Shown here: one piece after another, positions 59,086 to 64,000 of the stretch
How positions within the stretch are numbered: position 1 is the first letter of the stretch
Layout of the letters: each line of letters begins with the position of its first letter
Assembly: GCA_002964805.2 (NCBI GenBank)
Contig: PUDQ02000001.1
Coordinates: 5,604,001-5,668,000, forward strand
Source: Trametes villosa
Taxonomy: Eukaryota > Basidiomycota > Agaricomycetes > Polyporales > Polyporaceae
DNA: 64,000 nt
Reading direction: 5' to 3'
Position numbers and translations under genes: made by a program
The notes under the pieces: model-generated
Told to the model about the DNA's origin: nothing
What the model saw: only the letters and a program-made list of their open reading frames with translations
The model's database searches: none

Positions 59086-61173
59086 TCACTCTGAAGAGAA
59101 CACCTTTTCACCATGGCCTACCACAGAGTGATCAGCTTTCCCGAAACACGGCAGCCATTCATCCGGAGCCAACTCGAACAGCCCCAATCCTGAGTAGAAC
59201 GGCTCTTGGGAAACAGGGCTGTAGAATCCAACCGTCTTGAAATCGGTGTGGTTCGCATCTGGCGTTAAGAGCACACGGAGGTCCGAGACGTGAACCATAT
59301 CCGCATGGGTGAGGCCGAAGAAAGAGGGGAAGTCGGGTGCAACGTTGCATCTATAGGAGGCAAATACAGTAAGTGCTTCCCAACTCGAGGCCTAGGATGG
59401 CGAGTGACACACCGCGGCACGACTACACTGGGTATCCGATGGGGCGAGTCGGGCTCAATGGAGGCGAGGCCCATTGTTCTCCAGGGATCAACTGTCTGAC
59501 GCTGTGAGCAGTATTCACTCGCAACCTAGGAGGGCTCGTACACTCTCCGTTCGTAAACAAGACGTTGGACGGCGTCATGTTCCACCCTCCGTGCTTGTTC
59601 ACTTTCTCTACGGCTGGAGAAGCTGGAAGGCCGCGAGGGAACGTCGCATTGCACTCCTCTTGAAACCGGTCCAGCGATCGGAAAGACGTTTCGATGGAAA
59701 GGGGATTGTTCGGGTCGCCGCGCTGGTAGAAGCCTGTGGCGATGTTTAGCTATCCGCATCGTCGAGCACAGCCTGCCGCGACGCACCGTATTCCGAACAA
59801 TACTGCCACATCTACGACCGGTTCTGGATAGGGTCGTCGGCGTCGCCAGGTATCGCGTCATAGTTGACCTCGCGGATCGCCGCCAGGAATGCATCCAGTG
59901 CAGCATCGATTCCTAGGTTCGCAGCTAGGCCTGTCTCGAAGGGCGTAATGGTCGAGTTCTGCGTCTCGAGCACATTGCAGAAAGGAAGCACGGAGGCCTC
60001 AAAGCCGTAGTACTGCAAGGCAAAAGTACTTTCAGTCCCCCCTCAGCTGAGCTGCAGCACACCCTAACGTACCTGGTAGAAGTTGAGAGGATCCATCAGC
60101 ACGCCTGCAGTACTCACGTCGCTCGCGTTCGCAGCGCGCTCCCTCGTGACCCCGTCCGACCGCGCGCTCAGCAGCCTGAACTTCAAGTCCGCCGCCGCCT
60201 CCGCGATCCCGTTGGCGAGCGTGTCGTCCACGAAGCGGGTGACCGCAACCCAGTCGGCGGAACAGTTCCGCGTAAGGCTGCGCTCCGCCGCCTTGTAGTA
60301 CGCGGCCATGTCGACCTGGGCGTGGACGGGCGCCGAGGAGGCCCAGACGGCGAAGATGGTCTCGGGGTTGCGCACGCGGAGCAGCGCGCCGCGGACGCCG
60401 GGGTACGAGCCACCGAGCCAGACCCAGGGTGTCGTGGAAGGGTGGAGAGAATTGGTGGAAGAGGCGTTGGATGGGTGTTCGCCACTGGCAGACAGAGTGA
60501 ACCTATTGGCGAAGTAGACGACGTCTTCGAGGGCTTGCTCTGTATTAAGGAACTGCCACTGCTCCGCCGTGGTGTTTTCCTGCGAGGTTGTTGAGCTTTG
60601 ATCATGACAACGTTCATCAGGAGGGGCAGGCCGAGACGTACATTGACCGGGAACGGAAGCGAGTCTCCGTAGAAGCGGTGCTCCCACAGAATTGCGACAC
60701 CGTGATAGCGTTTAGCGAGGCGCATCGTGGCAGAGAGCCCATGATACTCTTGTAGATAGTAGGGGAGGAGCGGCTCTGCGTTTTGCTCTCCGGAGTCGAA
60801 CACTGCCGATTGCCAAGTCAGAAACACAGTGCATACCCCCACACGCCAGACCGACACCTACGAAAGACTGGACCTCCTTGTTTGTAGTACGTATCATTGA
60901 CCCAGTACCTATTCTTGAATGTGGCCGTGGTGTTCCCGAAGTGATCCAATGGCATCTGTCGAGAGTGGTGGATATTTCGTTAGAGAAACTAGTCATGGTG
61001 GCGCTAACAAGGGGGCGTCAGCTCACCTCGAAAAACCTAGCATCACTCCTAATCGCGTTGTCCCTGAAAACCGGAGGGAGATGTTCAAGGAGGCGCATAG
61101 ATGGCAGCACCTTCGCGGTTGCACATGCCAGCGCGAAGAGTATCAACAAGACGCGCATATAGGAGGACGTCAT
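59086..61173 (-). pseudogene. S28 serine carboxypeptidase with one in-frame TAG
   Basis: Secreted prolyl-type serine peptidase family S28. Exons (minus) 61173-61027, 60955-60862, 60802-60642, 60579-60073, 60012-59787, 59733-59542, 59491-59413, 59350-59086 sum to 557 codons in one frame. A signal peptide (MRVLLILFALACATA) leads; ATG 61173 gives a slightly longer start than ATG 61158. Markers: MPLDHFGN, NRYWVNDTYYKQGGPVF, LWEHRFYGDSLPFP, nucleophile Ser in GGSYPG, Asp in NGEFDPWRT, His in ADMVHVSD. Codon 370 (TAG, 59812-59814) replaces the Trp normally found before MWQYCSEYG. All splice sites and catalytic residues are otherwise intact. So it is a very fresh pseudogene, a recoded gene or a base error. 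Confidence 0.85.
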
Positions 61174-61563
61174 AGTAACGACGGGCAGGTTTGAGTCGAA
61201 TCCCAGATGCATCCACTTTGAGTCGGCGCATTATATACGCAGGTTGCGCAGAAGTCTTGCGCGTCGGCCCCATCCATGATGATAGCGTAGATGCTGGAAA
61301 GCGTGGAGAACGAGATAAGGCTGGTAGCATGATCGCCCTTCGCAGCTTCTCCTGCACCGCAAACCGGATGGCGGCAGGACGGTGCCCACCTCTCGGGCCG
61401 CCTTACCGCCTCTACTTACCACGATTCCCAGCCGGCGGAGGAAGATCTCAAAGGCTAGGATTTCACCTGTTTTGAAGAATATATCAGAGTATGTACAGAA
61501 TAGTATACACATTACTAGCGACTCGTGCGAGTAGCGCGCGATGGCGGCGCGGGCGGAAAGCGC
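61174..61563. other. Spacer S28 peptidase / mannosidase
   Basis: 390 bp between two minus-strand genes; promoter of the peptidase. No gene seen. Confidence 0.5.
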
Positions 61564-63772
<2,209 letters not shown>

Positions 63773-64000
63773 TCCGTCCGCCTGAGAAGCCTAAACCTGG
63801 CAAATGTCACGCCCAAGAGTCATAAGAGAGGTGCAGATTCCAGTGGGTATTCCAAGAGGGCTCACACCGGAGAGGACGGACAAGAAAAGACAGACCGCCG
63901 CGGGCGAGAGCGAGTGAGAGCAGGAAGGCAAGGAGCGGAGACGGAGAGCGCATGCATGCCACCGGAGCTCAGCTGGCAGGCGCGTCGCTGCCAAGAGATC
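63773..64000. other. Upstream flank of the mannosidase gene
   Basis: Promoter and 5' leader, ending at the window edge. No gene seen. Confidence 0.5.

Overview
The window is nuclear DNA of a GC-rich filamentous basidiomycete, most likely an Agaricomycete. Genes carry many 45-60 nt GT-AG introns, and several families are typical of that group: FunK1 kinases, DUF6535 membrane proteins, HET-domain proteins and an expanded P450 family. All gene models were spliced by hand. Complete models were checked by requiring that the exon lengths sum to a whole number of codons.

Left part (1-25.7 kb): a 5'-truncated hybrid histidine kinase whose phospho-His box is interrupted by an AT-AC intron; two HET-domain genes; a DUF6535 membrane protein; an ADIP/SSX2IP-like coiled-coil protein; a FunK1 kinase-like gene lacking the expected catalytic Asp; and a cytochrome P450. 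Long non-coding stretches between them hold tandem repeats, paired 14-bp palindromes and a hairpin.

Middle (26-49 kb): mostly conserved housekeeping genes. These are PAF1, a zf-HIT (ZNHIT2-like) protein, SFH5, a divergent H3/H4 pair, an F-box protein, an F-BAR/RhoGAP (RGD1-like) protein and a ZIP zinc transporter. Inside this block is a decayed patch (30.2-36.2 kb) with a broken glutamate-cysteine ligase fragment, a glutaminase that is intact except for one in-frame TGA, and a broken ERV1-type sulfhydryl oxidase.

Right part (49-64 kb): a non-coding stretch with a 175-bp Tc1/mariner-type MITE, a tandem family of LRR-type F-box genes with one truncated copy, TRM82, an intron-containing tRNA-Asp(GUC), an S28 serine peptidase with one in-frame TAG, and a GH47 alpha-1,2-mannosidase.

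The observations most worth following are the U2-type AT-AC intron in the kinase H-box, and the recurrence of TAG/TGA where a Trp codon is expected in otherwise well-formed genes (glutaminase, S28 peptidase, and the more decayed ERV1).
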